37,067 nt of DNA from JBJXFK01 sp046155505 (lineage in GTDB: Bacteria; Planctomycetota; Phycisphaerae; UBA1845; Fen-1342): assembly GCA_046155505.1 (NCBI GenBank), contig JBJXFK010000274.1, forward strand, positions 1 to 37,067, given 5' to 3'. This document shows, piece after piece, positions 8,832 to 18,400 of the stretch. The notes under the pieces were generated by a model, which made no database searches, was not told where the DNA came from, and was given only the letters and a program-made list of their open reading frames with translations. Within the stretch, counting starts at the first letter, position 1; the number at the start of each line of letters is the position of its first letter. The translations under genes were made by a program, and so were the position numbers.

Positions 8832-9365
8832 ATTTTTCTGCGCCCACACCAATCGGCCGCTTCGCCGATAACGTCGTAGGTCGCCGAATCCCGCAACGTA
8901 CGCCGTCGCAAACCAATAGCCGCCATCTCTTCGTGGCTCCAGCCAGACCACATAACATTCGGCGTCGAACAAATAGAGCCGGTTTGGTTGCCTGCCTCGA
9001 ATATCCCGACGACCGTTCTTCGGCGGCACGGACCAACACTCCACTCCCAGGATGTTCCCGGCGATCACCGGCCCAATCCACGCAACGCGTTCGCCGCGTG
9101 CGCGATCAAACATGTCTTTCGCATACCGGCGACTTGTCTTTTCGCTCGGTGTCCCGAACGCGTGCTCGTACCGGCTCTCGGCGAAGTACACGTCACTTCC
9201 ATCATGTGCCTTGCGAATTCCAATCAGACCACGCTGAGTCGATCGATCCAGATACAGCCGACGATACTGCTCGAACGTGTACTCGTCCGCTTCCTCGTCC
9301 GAGTACGCGCCAAGATCGACCAGGAGCGCGGCCAATGTAGGATGCAACCGATCACCCCAACTCAA
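8823..9365 (-). CDS. Orphan ~175-180 aa protein, possible RelE/BECR-like fold
   Basis: No family is recognised with certainty. The protein is basic and aromatic-rich. An N-terminal helical part (HPTLAALLVDLGAYSDEEADEYTFEQYRR) precedes RGLIGIRKAHDGSDVYFAESRYEHAF, a segment with WIGPVIAGN, and a C-terminal strand pair LYLFDAECYVVWLEPR and GYWFATAYVAGF. The closing YVVW...WFATAY pattern resembles small nuclease toxins of the RelE/BECR type, but this is a weak resemblance. It overlaps the DUF3800 stop by 14 nt. The first start is TTG at 9365; another TTG at 9347 has GGGGTGA just upstream and may be the true start (174 aa). It is likely co-translated with DUF3800 and part of the cluster. Confidence 0.65.
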   Translation of the reverse strand: MSWGDRLHPTLAALLVDLGAYSDEEADEYTFEQYRRLYLDRSTQRGLIGIRKAHDGSDVYFAESRYEHAFGTPSEKTSRRYAKDMFDRARGERVAWIGPVIAGNILGVECWSVPPKNGRRDIRGRQPNRLYLFDAECYVVWLEPRRDGGYWFATAYVAGFGDLRRYRRSGRLVWAQKNTP

Positions 9366-10107
9366 TTCGGAAGAGGTTGAATTTTTGAGCTGTTAGCGCT
9401 GTGCTGGTTCGAAGAGTTGAGAAGCCCGCCTTCGCTGCGACATACGCGGCGAGGGCTTGCTTTGGGCCTCCTTCTTTCGTTCCGTTGTAGGCCGCAGCGA
9501 CTGCCCCCGTCAGAAGATCGCAAAGTTGTGCCAGCCTTGATTCGTGAGAATTGATGACTGTGAGATCCGCGATCCAGGATGTCCCGCGAACCCGCCGCGC
9601 CAGGTACGTTCGAAGTGTTGAGAATCGATCGGCATCACGGTTCTGCTTCTGATCCAGGAGGATCAGGTAGTCAGCCGGGGGCTCTATCCACTTCTCCAGC
9701 ATCTCGTAATAGAACTTGTAAAAGCAGAGTTCACGATCACGACCGTGGCGCTCCATCTTGATCTTGGCCTGCTCGACGATGATCGCTCGAAAGCGAAGTT
9801 CGGCGTGGGCGAAGAAGAAGTCCACGAACGACTTATACCCCTCCAAGCACGATGCACTGACCTTCTTCCACTTGATCTCCCCGCGCAGTCCGCGAGCCTC
9901 ACAGAGCTTGCGAAGTTCCCTCGCCAGTTCAGGCTTGCGGTCGCGGGACATACGCAAACCGCCGATTGCCATCCATGCATGATGAGCAGTGAGGTCATGA
10001 CAACTCTCATCGCAGTAGATCACAACCCGCGGGATCGGCGGTAACAAGGGCGCGCCGGCTACTTCCGAATTCGCCGGCGACGGTGGTAGTGTTGGCGGTG
10101 TGATCAC
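9352..10107 (-). CDS. DUF3800 domain protein
   Basis: The 251-aa product has the DUF3800 pattern. After a proline-rich N-terminus comes VVIYCDESCHDL (D33, E34), then GEIKWKKVS, a helical part with FYKFYYEMLEKW, LILLDQK (D152) and HESRLAQLCDLLTGAV (D197). These acidic positions fit the RNase-H-like metal site proposed for this family, whose members are frequent in mobile and defence loci; no activity has been firmly assigned. It starts with GTG at 10107 that overlaps the methylase TGA (GTGA, 4 nt), so translation is coupled. A nuclease or effector role is inferred. Confidence 0.85.
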   Translation of the reverse strand: MITPPTLPPSPANSEVAGAPLLPPIPRVVIYCDESCHDLTAHHAWMAIGGLRMSRDRKPELARELRKLCEARGLRGEIKWKKVSASCLEGYKSFVDFFFAHAELRFRAIIVEQAKIKMERHGRDRELCFYKFYYEMLEKWIEPPADYLILLDQKQNRDADRFSTLRTYLARRVRGTSWIADLTVINSHESRLAQLCDLLTGAVAAAYNGTKEGGPKQALAAYVAAKAGFSTLRTSTALTAQKFNLFRIELG

Positions 10108-13100
10108 AGTCCCAACCCCTTCTTCCTTCCCAACACCCCATCCACCCAGCGTTTCTCTTCCGTCCCCGCCGGGTACAGCGCCGACAGCGACTGCGCCAGC
10201 TTCCAGAATGTCGCCGCTTTCCCAGCCCCATCATCCACCAGAAACCGCCGCAGCGCCTCGCCGCGGCCCGCTGCGAAGAGGATCATCGCCTGATGCACCC
10301 GATCCAACACAGTCGAGCCGGCGGTTGGGCCGCTGACTCCCCATTTCACGGCGCTGCTCGCCTCCGCCGCGTCGAGTTCCTCAAACAGGCTTCCCTGCTT
10401 GGCCTTCGACCGCTTCGGCTTGCCCTTCGCCGACCCCGCTTCGGCGTCCTTGCCGAACAGATGCTTCGTCCGCTCCGCAACCGACAGCAGCCGGGCCTTG
10501 TCGCCCTTCACCTCGACGACCGTCGGCAGCTTCTCCAGATGCGCCCCCAGCCCCTGGGCGATCTTCCGCGCCGCATCGAACTCCAGCACGAACCCGCCGG
10601 CCGCCGCCGCCTTCTTCCCGCCGCCATCCTCATCGTCGTCGTCTGCGTCCTCTCCTTCCCCTTCCGCCTGATCGCCCTTGCCGTTGGATTGCGGCTTTCC
10701 GCCTCCCAGCGTCCACAGCCACATCGCCGTCAGCCGCGCATCCGGCTCCAGCCCGGCGGCGTCGGCGTCCTTGAACAGCAGCGACAGGGCCTCCTTCGAC
10801 ACCGCCGCCCAGACCTGCTCCAGGTACTCGCCCAGCGTGACGACCTCGCCGCTGGCCTTCTCGACCCGCGCGTAGCGCGAGAAGACCTCCAGCGCCGGCC
10901 CGAGGCAGGCGAAGATCGCATCCGCCCCGACCACGCCCTCGGCCGCCAGCCGCGGCATCCACTCGTGCATCCGCCGCGGCAGCTCGGCCAGCACGTCGCG
11001 CCAGTCGCCGACATCATCCTGGCGAACTTCGCCGCCGGCGTGCTCGCGCGGGCGCATCACGATGTGAACGCTCGACGCCAGCGCGGCCGAGTCCTGCGCG
11101 CGCAGCCGTCCGGGACGCTCCGTGTCGATTGGCCACGAGCCGGTGATGATCCATCCGGCTTCGATCATGGCCGCGAGCTGCGTTTCCCATCCGGCAGTGG
11201 ACTTGTGTGCGAAAACGACTACCCCGACGCCGTCGGGCCGCGTAACGCGGCGACCCTCGACCATCGCTTGCGTCATGCACTTCTCGAAGAATGCCCCGTC
11301 TTTCCCCTTAGCATCGTCAACGATGCACTCCTCAGCCTTAGGCGTGAGCGTGTCCGCGAATGCAGTTTGAAAGCTGGGGGGAAGCGTGCGCTTCAGCCAG
11401 ACATAGAAGAAGTCGGAAAGGTCAGAGTACGGGACGGCGTCGTAGTATGGCGGGTCGGTGAAGAGCGCTGCTGCGGCATCATCGGGGAGCGGGTGAGCAG
11501 TGGCCGAAGCACGCTGAACATGTCCGGGATCGCCACCGTAGGAGTTTGCTTCGATCACGCGCGCAACCCACCCGAGTGCGCCGTCGAAGTTGCCGGATCC
11601 GTCTGAAAACGGCTGAACTTCGGGAAACTCCCAAACGACTGGCAGCGCCTGCCTTCCAAAAGTGTGAGCTATGAACTCGCCGCCGTTTGCCCATATTGTC
11701 AATGAGGTGATGTAATCCGCCTGCCGACTCATCGCCATTGCCAAGCACGTCTGCACCGCATCCGCGAACTCGCTCGGCACATTCTGCGCGTCGGCGGAGG
11801 TCGCGACCGCCTTTTCCGAGCCATGCGCCACCGATTTACGTCCATGAAACTCCGCGCCGTGTCCATGCGCCGCCTCGCTCCGTCCATGCGGCGCGTCCCC
11901 GCGTCCATGCGGCGCGCTGCTCGGTCCATGCGCCGAGGCGCCGCGTCCATGCGCCGACGCGCCGCGTCCCTGCGGCGCGGAGAAACTGGGCTGCGCCGCC
12001 GCGCTTCTGCCCTGCGCCGCGAAGGTTTCGCCCGCGGAACCGGCGGATTCTGCGCCCCGCCCGGCCATCCGCGCCCCGGCCTCGCGCACCAATCGCGCCA
12101 GCGTCGTCATCGCCAGCAGTTGCCGGGGCGTGAAGAGGTCGGCGAAGAAGTCCATGCCGTAATTACGCTGCGAAAACGCCCGTCCCGCGCCGCGCCCGCC
12201 CCCGAGCGGTGTCGGCTCGTCCGGAACGATGCTCAGCGTGCACGACATACTCATCCCGCTCTGCACCGTCCCGCCGCCATACCGCGTCAACACTTGCGAA
12301 CGTTGCGTTCCCGCGCCGCCTTCGTGCTCCATCCGCCGCGCCAGTTCCGCCGCCGCCGCGTCGAACGCCGCCTGGTCCGCCTTCGTCGGCAGCCGGTAGA
12401 ACCGGCCCTGCTCATCCGCGCGCGTCGTCACGATGCAGAACAGCCGCGCATCGGCCGCGCCGCCGCGGCGCTTCTTGAGCTGCGCCCGGACGGATTCGAC
12501 CTTGGTCGTGAAGCCCGTGACCGGGCAGGTGGCGCTGCCGCGGGCCACCGTGCCGCCCTCGACCTCGCTGTCCTTCTTCGGCTCGAAGATCTCCAGCAAC
12601 GGGCGCTTGACCTGCGTGGGCGTCGGCCTGCCGTCGATGCAGTACGTGACCTCGACCGTCTGCATCTTCACGCGGCCCTTGTCGTCGCGCACCCAGCGGA
12701 GCGCCCGCCGGCGGCCGGCCTTCTTCGCCAGCCAGAGCGACCGCATCAGCGGCACCTCGACCGGGATGTCGCCCTGGCCGGGGGCCTCGGACAGGATCGT
12801 CCGCGCCCAGAGGTAGGCGATGGGCGTGGCGGCGGGGATGTCGTTCTTCTTGTCGGGCGGGTCCGGCGGATAGAACGCGGCCAGCTCCCGCTCCGCCTGC
12901 TCTTTGATCCACCCGCCCCAGTAACGCACGGCGTCGGCCAGACCGTGGAAGGTCTGCGGCTTGCCTTCGGCGTTCGGCATCGTGACTTCGGCGTTGCCGT
13001 ATTTCGGGATGTACTCCAGCACGACCTTGTTGAGCAGGACGGGGATCGGGTTCAGGTCGCTGGCGAACGCGTCGGCCCCGACCCGCAACGCTTCGAGCGG

Positions 13101-14417
13101 AATGCTTCCGCCGCCGGCGAAGGGATCGACGACCAGCGGCCGCGTCCCCGGCTCTCCGCCGAGGGCTTCGTGCGCGGCCTGCGTGAGCGCGCGGGCGGTG
13201 GCGAGGTAGTCCTTTTCGGTGGAGTGGTCCCAGTCGGCGAAGTCGGCGATGAAGTCGAGCAGCACGCGGCGGAGTTCGACCGGGTCGTCGAGCACGGCGG
13301 GGTTTTTGCTGATTGCCATGAGACGCGAGTGCGATTCGGCGCTCACCTTCGAATAGTGCCGCGTGGCCCATTCAGTCATTTGCGCTCGGGCTTCGTCGAG
13401 GAAGCGGGCAGGGCGGAGCGTGGGACCGCCGCGTCCGACGGTGTCGGGGGCTTCCGTGGCGTCCGTGGCATTCGCTGCGAATCTCGTGAGGTCTTCAGGA
13501 TCGGGCCAAAGCGCCGCGCAAATCACCGCCCGACAAGCCGCAAGCGGCCGCCGCGCCCACCAGATGTGGAGCGTGGAGATATGGCCGTGCCGAATCGACT
13601 TCTCCCGCCGAGCGTGGGCGGAGATGCGGGCGATAGGGAGGTCGACTTCGATGAGGCGGCGGGGATAGTGCGTCATGTTGCCTTCGCGTGGCTGGGGTCT
13701 AGTCGTCCGAGCGAGCGTTGGCCCGGTGCCGTTGCGTTTCGGCGATTCGGAAGGCGGCGGTTCGTGCGTCGCAATCGCCCAAAGCGTGTTCGGCTTGGCA
13801 ATGCTGTCCGGGTCGGCAGCGACACCGTTCAGGCTTTCGGCGCCGACCAAACCGACTGCTTGTCCCAGCAGAAAGAACTCCGGAATGTCCGGCGGTGCGA
13901 CGATACGCAGCGATTCGCGCTCCGATCCCCGGAGTTCCTGCCGCAACTCCATCAGCAACCGGCCAAGCACATTCATGCCGACCAGCGTACCGTTCTCGCG
14001 GACTGCCCCCCAGAAATCATCGCGGCGAGAATCCTCGACTATGTTCTGGTCGTCCGTCGCCAGCAGCAGATCGCCGAAGGCGGACCAGTGTTGGGCCAAC
14101 TTGACGCGCAGTACCCAGCGCATAACGCGAATGCGGATTGCGTCCCAGTCCGTGCGCGTGTCGCCGCGATGGGGTTTGCTGACCATCTTGGCGGTCATTG
14201 GGCTCTTCTGCTCGATGATCTTCTGCTGGATTTCCGGCCGATGGGGGAAGCGGCACGCTTGATACAGGGCCTCGGCGCTGAGGATCACGATGCCGTTCAC
14301 GCGCAGCGGGAAGCCACCCGCCATGTTCGACAGTCCACCGTATCGCTCCTTCGTGCCGCGAAACGCAACGCAGTGTTCTACCGGGTAAGTCCTGAACTGT
14401 CTGCGATCCGTGACCAT
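10104..14417 (-). CDS. NADAR - DUF1156 DNA adenine methylase fusion
   Basis: The 1437-aa protein has two enzymatic parts. Residues ~15-165 are a NADAR (YbiA-like) domain: VAFRGTKERYGGLSNM, SAEALYQACRF, a downstream SPMTAKMVSKPHRGDTR and a final DDFWG. Known members are N-glycosidases acting on ADP-ribose adducts. A ~45-residue Pro/Ser-rich linker follows. From residue 248 (MTHYPRRLIEVDLPI) it is a DUF1156 (COG1743) methylase with HIWWARRPLAACRA, SAM motif I VDPFAGGGSIPLEAL (D431) and the catalytic motif DPPY (988-991). Residues ~796-866 are a 7-residue repeat (A/S-H-G-R-x-x-x) encoded by 21-bp units. The start is ATG 14417, whose A is shared with the PRTase TGA stop (TGATG); GGAGG lies 7 nt upstream. 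An in-frame ATG at 13676 with GAAGG could give a methylase-only form. It probably modifies self DNA in a defence-like system. Confidence 0.88.
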   Translation of the reverse strand: MVTDRRQFRTYPVEHCVAFRGTKERYGGLSNMAGGFPLRVNGIVILSAEALYQACRFPHRPEIQQKIIEQKSPMTAKMVSKPHRGDTRTDWDAIRIRVMRWVLRVKLAQHWSAFGDLLLATDDQNIVEDSRRDDFWGAVRENGTLVGMNVLGRLLMELRQELRGSERESLRIVAPPDIPEFFLLGQAVGLVGAESLNGVAADPDSIAKPNTLWAIATHEPPPSESPKRNGTGPTLARTTRPQPREGNMTHYPRRLIEVDLPIARISAHARREKSIRHGHISTLHIWWARRPLAACRAVICAALWPDPEDLTRFAANATDATEAPDTVGRGGPTLRPARFLDEARAQMTEWATRHYSKVSAESHSRLMAISKNPAVLDDPVELRRVLLDFIADFADWDHSTEKDYLATARALTQAAHEALGGEPGTRPLVVDPFAGGGSIPLEALRVGADAFASDLNPIPVLLNKVVLEYIPKYGNAEVTMPNAEGKPQTFHGLADAVRYWGGWIKEQAERELAAFYPPDPPDKKNDIPAATPIAYLWARTILSEAPGQGDIPVEVPLMRSLWLAKKAGRRRALRWVRDDKGRVKMQTVEVTYCIDGRPTPTQVKRPLLEIFEPKKDSEVEGGTVARGSATCPVTGFTTKVESVRAQLKKRRGGAADARLFCIVTTRADEQGRFYRLPTKADQAAFDAAAAELARRMEHEGGAGTQRSQVLTRYGGGTVQSGMSMSCTLSIVPDEPTPLGGGRGAGRAFSQRNYGMDFFADLFTPRQLLAMTTLARLVREAGARMAGRGAESAGSAGETFAAQGRSAAAQPSFSAPQGRGASAHGRGASAHGPSSAPHGRGDAPHGRSEAAHGHGAEFHGRKSVAHGSEKAVATSADAQNVPSEFADAVQTCLAMAMSRQADYITSLTIWANGGEFIAHTFGRQALPVVWEFPEVQPFSDGSGNFDGALGWVARVIEANSYGGDPGHVQRASATAHPLPDDAAAALFTDPPYYDAVPYSDLSDFFYVWLKRTLPPSFQTAFADTLTPKAEECIVDDAKGKDGAFFEKCMTQAMVEGRRVTRPDGVGVVVFAHKSTAGWETQLAAMIEAGWIITGSWPIDTERPGRLRAQDSAALASSVHIVMRPREHAGGEVRQDDVGDWRDVLAELPRRMHEWMPRLAAEGVVGADAIFACLGPALEVFSRYARVEKASGEVVTLGEYLEQVWAAVSKEALSLLFKDADAAGLEPDARLTAMWLWTLGGGKPQSNGKGDQAEGEGEDADDDDEDGGGKKAAAAGGFVLEFDAARKIAQGLGAHLEKLPTVVEVKGDKARLLSVAERTKHLFGKDAEAGSAKGKPKRSKAKQGSLFEELDAAEASSAVKWGVSGPTAGSTVLDRVHQAMILFAAGRGEALRRFLVDDGAGKAATFWKLAQSLSALYPAGTEEKRWVDGVLGRKKGLGL
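11822..12031 (-). repeat. Ten-unit 21-bp tandem repeat inside the methylase gene
   Basis: Anchors C(A/C)TGCGSCG recur at exactly 21-bp steps: 11822, 11843, 11864, 11885, 11906, 11927, 11948, 11969, 11990 and 12011. Units diverge toward both edges. On the coding strand each adds seven residues of the type AHGRGAS or APHGRGD; the oldest-looking units have Q in place of H. The frame is preserved throughout. Confidence 0.9.
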
Positions 14418-15454
14418 CAGCGGCCCTCCGGCCGACCTTGAACAGCAGACTGCGTATTCGTTTTTCGCGGGAACAACGCGGGATAGTCTTCCTGCTGGAC
14501 CCAAAGCGCCAATGGGCAGTTGTTTGGACAGTTTCGGTACGTCACAAACATCGACCCGAATCCTAGAGCTTCGAGTTTCTGGTACCCGAGGGGCCTTGCC
14601 GTTTCACGGAGATTGGTGCACTCGCGGCGAATCTCGCAGCCACGCACCAAGAATGCCTGCTCCAACAGAATCTTCTGCGCGTCATCCTTGTAGATCCCCG
14701 ATGTGCCTGCATTGCCCGGCGTTCGAAGCACCGGCGGATAGCCGGCCGCCTCGAGACTCTTGGTGTAGGCTCCAACATCTGGGTCGGGCGGTAGTTCCGT
14801 GGGCCAAAGCACATCTGAGGAATTCCGGTAGGCTCGCCGATTCTCCATGTGAAACGCGTCCAGACGCCACTTCTTCAAGTTGATTTTCTTTCCGTTGACG
14901 GTCGCGGTCTCGGTGATCCGCTCGTCGATCCAATACGAGCCAGCGTATAGTACCGGCGTGATGATGTGCACGGTCGAATCGACCGGTGCCGCGCCTTCGA
15001 GCCAAGCGCAGAGATCGGTACGCACTCGGCTACCCGTTCCGATGCAGTCGTCGAGGTAGACGAAGTCACCGTCTTTGCTCCCGGTGTCCGACACACCTAA
15101 GCCATGCGTTCGCGCCATCAATTCGTCGAACAGCGCGAGAATCTCCAGCTGGCTCCTACCGCCGCGCTGAATGTTGAGGAAGTTGACAGTTTTCCAGTAT
15201 GACTTTGGCTGCCTACCGGGCGCGAGTTTGTCGCTTGACACCAGTCCCGTTAGAAACGCGATGAAGGCATCCTTCGAAATGTAGGTCTTGTGGAACACGT
15301 GGTTCAGCGCATCGAGGAGGGGCTCCCGGGTCTCGTCAGGGAACTGCTGTAGCCAAGCGTCGATAAGCTCCGGCGTCCGCGGTGGAATGCCCTTTCGATA
15401 GCCGGCAATCGTCGCCGCAAGCGATACGAGGAGCCTCTTGCGTGTCGAGGACAT
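14417..15454 (-). CDS. Phosphoribosyltransferase-like protein (PRTase-CE type)
   Basis: The 345-aa product has an N-terminal helical domain (TPELIDAWLQQFPDETREPLLDALNHV). The central segment FVYLDDCIGTGS (131-142) is the diagnostic acidic PRPP-binding loop of the PRTase fold (hhhDDhhxTG). A Rossmann-like strand, VHIITPVLY, follows, and the C-terminus is cysteine-rich (CEIRRECTNL, YRNCPNNCPL). PRTase domains of this kind have been predicted in bacterial conflict systems, where they may sense or modify nucleotides. The gene starts 12 nt after the helicase stop and its TGA overlaps the methylase ATG, so the three are probably co-translated. Whether it is catalytic is unknown. Confidence 0.8.
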   Translation of the reverse strand: MSSTRKRLLVSLAATIAGYRKGIPPRTPELIDAWLQQFPDETREPLLDALNHVFHKTYISKDAFIAFLTGLVSSDKLAPGRQPKSYWKTVNFLNIQRGGRSQLEILALFDELMARTHGLGVSDTGSKDGDFVYLDDCIGTGSRVRTDLCAWLEGAAPVDSTVHIITPVLYAGSYWIDERITETATVNGKKINLKKWRLDAFHMENRRAYRNSSDVLWPTELPPDPDVGAYTKSLEAAGYPPVLRTPGNAGTSGIYKDDAQKILLEQAFLVRGCEIRRECTNLRETARPLGYQKLEALGFGSMFVTYRNCPNNCPLALWVQQEDYPALFPRKTNTQSAVQGRPEGR

Positions 15455-15466
15455 GATGCTCGCCCC

Positions 15467-18400
15467 TTATGAGTGAGGTTCGCTTTCGGCAAGAATTATC
15501 GCGGGGCCGACCGAATAGTGCTCGACTTTCGTAATCGGCTGCCATCCCAGCCGCGCCGGATTCTGGACCAGATGCAGTCTGGGCTGCGTCGCACAGTCGA
15601 ACACGACATACAACCAGTAGTCGTTTTTCAAGCGCTCCGCCGCCCGATACTCATTACTTGTCACCGCGATCTCGCCAACGCCAGCCCGCCCCTTGACCTC
15701 AATGAACCTCACCTCAACCGCCGTCTTCGGGTCTTCCGGGTGCGGCCGGCGCGAGATCAGGTCAAACCCGCGATTCTGCGATTCCACGCTTTCGACAATG
15801 CAGCCCCGCGCCTCCTCGTGCTCAGTCGCGATCCGGATCGCGATCCGCTCAATCTCCGCATTCTGCACCATCGGGGCCAGATCGGGCGCATCGCGCTGCG
15901 GATGCGGTAGCACCCACGCCCGACCCATGTGTGTCAGGTCGGCGATCGTGCAATGCCCCTCCATCTCCAACTCGCGTCGGCGATTGTCCAGCCGATTGTT
16001 CAGTTCGTCGAGATGCTGCTCGGCCTGCGCGATTAGCCCGTCGATCCCCGGCACTGTCGGGTCGGCCGCGCGGCGTTCGTGATAATCGGCGAATTGCCGC
16101 TGTTGCCGATCGAGCAAGGCGTTCAGGCTGATCTCGACGTGCCGCGCGACCATCGACAGTTGCTTCTGACGATCGGCGACGATTTCATCACGCCACGCGG
16201 CGAGCCGCTGCTCGAGCAAGAATCGCTCCGCCGCGGCTCGATCATGCATGTCCGGATCGCCGGTGGGGACCGTCGTGCCGATTGGCGCGGGAGAGATGTC
16301 GAGGAAGACGGTGGGGGCGCGGAGCGTACGATGCCCGCCGGATCGGGTCTCGACGACGTAGAGTTGGCGATGCAGTGTCTGTCCGCGTCCGTCCTTGATT
16401 GATGCACCGAACAATTCCAGCACGCTTGGCTCGGTTCGGTGCAGGTCGAAAAACACCGCGCCGCGCCGCAGGTGGTCATCGGCGATGCCGGCGGTGTAGT
16501 CGCGGACCGCCTCGAACAGCGGATGCCCCGGCGTCACCCATTCCAAGGTCGGGTCGTCCTTCAATTCCTGCTTGTCGAACGCGATCTTGCCGTATTCGCG
16601 ACCCAGCTTTCCAAAGCGCGGCTCCAGCCGATCGCCGATCGTGAGCAGCAGCCGGCTCGTCTTACCGACGCGGTAGGTGTGGCCCGCTTTGGAGATCGGC
16701 TTTGGCACCATTCCGGCGACCGGGGCGGCTTCGCCGAAGAACTGCTCGATGACCTCGGGAACGAGGCGGCGTTCGCGTGCCTCGATGGACTTGGCAACGA
16801 TATGCGAGAGATTCAGCTCGCGGCGTGCGAGTCCTTCGAGCGCGGAATCGGTGATCTGGCGGAACTTCTGCGCGTCCACTTCGCGAACGATGCGCTCTTC
16901 GACGCTTGGCAGGTCGGTGCGCCGCAGATACAACTCGCGAAACAAGCGATCCAGCAGATTGGATGGGAAAATCTCGCCGACCACATCGAATACCTGATCA
17001 GTGCCAAGCTCGCGGCGGATTTCCTTCAGGCGGTCGAGCAGTTTTTGAAGGACGCGGCCTTCACGCGTGTTGACGGCTACGAAGTTCACGACCGTGCAAT
17101 TGCGCTCCTGCCCATAGCGGTGGATGCGACCGACGCGTTGTTCGAGCCGGATGGGGTTCCAGGGGATGTCGTAGTTGACCATCGTCCAGCAGAATTGCAG
17201 GTTGATGCCTTCGCCGGCGGCTTCGGTTGCGACGAGTACTTGTGCGGCCTCGCGAAAGTCGCGCTCGGCATAGATGCGGGTACCGGGGGTGTCGCGATCG
17301 CCGATCTTCATCCCGCCGTGAATCTGCGCGACGGTCAGTCCCCATTCGATCAGCTTTCCAAGCGGCCGACCGTCTTTACCATCGCCGGCGAGGAAATCGA
17401 GCGAGTCCTTGTGCTCGGTGAACACGATGAGCTTCGTGTCGCGGTCGCGGAAGATGTTGAGTTCGGTGAGGACGGCGCGGAGTTTTGTGAGCTTTGACTC
17501 GACTTCGCGTCGTTCGAGGTTTCGGGCGTGGTCGATGAGCGCGCCGAGTCGAGCAATCTCCGAGCGCAGTGCCGCCGGATCGAGCGACGCGACGGCGTCT
17601 TCCAGTTCCGCAATCAGTTCTTCTCGTTCTTCTTCCGGAAGATCGTCGAAATCATCGGGTAGCTGCTTTTCGATCTGGGCGCGGCGGAATGCCTCGGGAT
17701 CGTCGAGGATTTTCTGGCGCTTGTCGCGCATGCGTTCCAGCGTCTTTCGGACAGCATGTACCGTCGAAGCCATACGGCGCTGCAACATGGCCATCGTAAA
17801 ACCGACGGCTCGGCCACGAGTCGCGTTTTCTGCTGCCGCTTGAATCGACTGATCTTCGACGTATCGGGTGAGCTGTTCGTAAAACTCGAGTTCATCGCCA
17901 TCGAGTTCGAACGCGGCCGTGCGCACTTCACGCTTGGTGAATAGCTTCTTGACCTCGCCCGTCTCGGGATGGGGAAACGTGACGAGCGCCTCTTTTGTGC
18001 GCCGCAGGTAGAACGGGGCTTCGTTCTGACGAGTCGCTTCTTCAAGGCTTTGGACGCTTCCGTAGACGTCGGGATCGAGCAGCGCCAGAAAGCGGCGGAA
18101 GTTCTCGGGGTCGCCCTTGTGGGGCGTGGCGGTCATGAGCAGGTAATGGTCGGTCATCGACGAGAGCGCCTCGCCGAGGCGATACGCGAGCGTCTTTCGA
18201 TCTTCCGCGTACGCACTCATTTTGTGCGCCTCATCGACGATCACGAGATCCCAGCGTGATCGGAACAGGCTCTCGCGTGCATCGTCGATGCGCGAAACCC
18301 ACGAAACGGAAGTGATCGCCTGATCCATCTCCTGCCAGGGATTGACGCCATAGTTCGACCGCAACTCGGTGCTTCGCACGATCTTGAACGACTCGCGAAA

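Noticed and set aside
10293..11606. Plus-strand open frame (437 codons)
   Set aside because: Antisense shadow of the methylase C-terminus; composition is non-protein-like.
11822..12031. Possible CRISPR array
   Set aside because: Period is 21 bp with no spacers, and the repeats lie in frame within a coding sequence.
11823..14441. Long plus-strand open frame (872 codons)
   Set aside because: Arg/Pro/Ala-rich shadow of the GC-rich methylase gene on the other strand; no domain, no ribosome-binding site, whereas the minus frame has clear motifs.
16439..17497. Plus-strand open frame (352 codons)
   Set aside because: Shadow of the helicase second lobe, which has conserved motifs on the minus strand.
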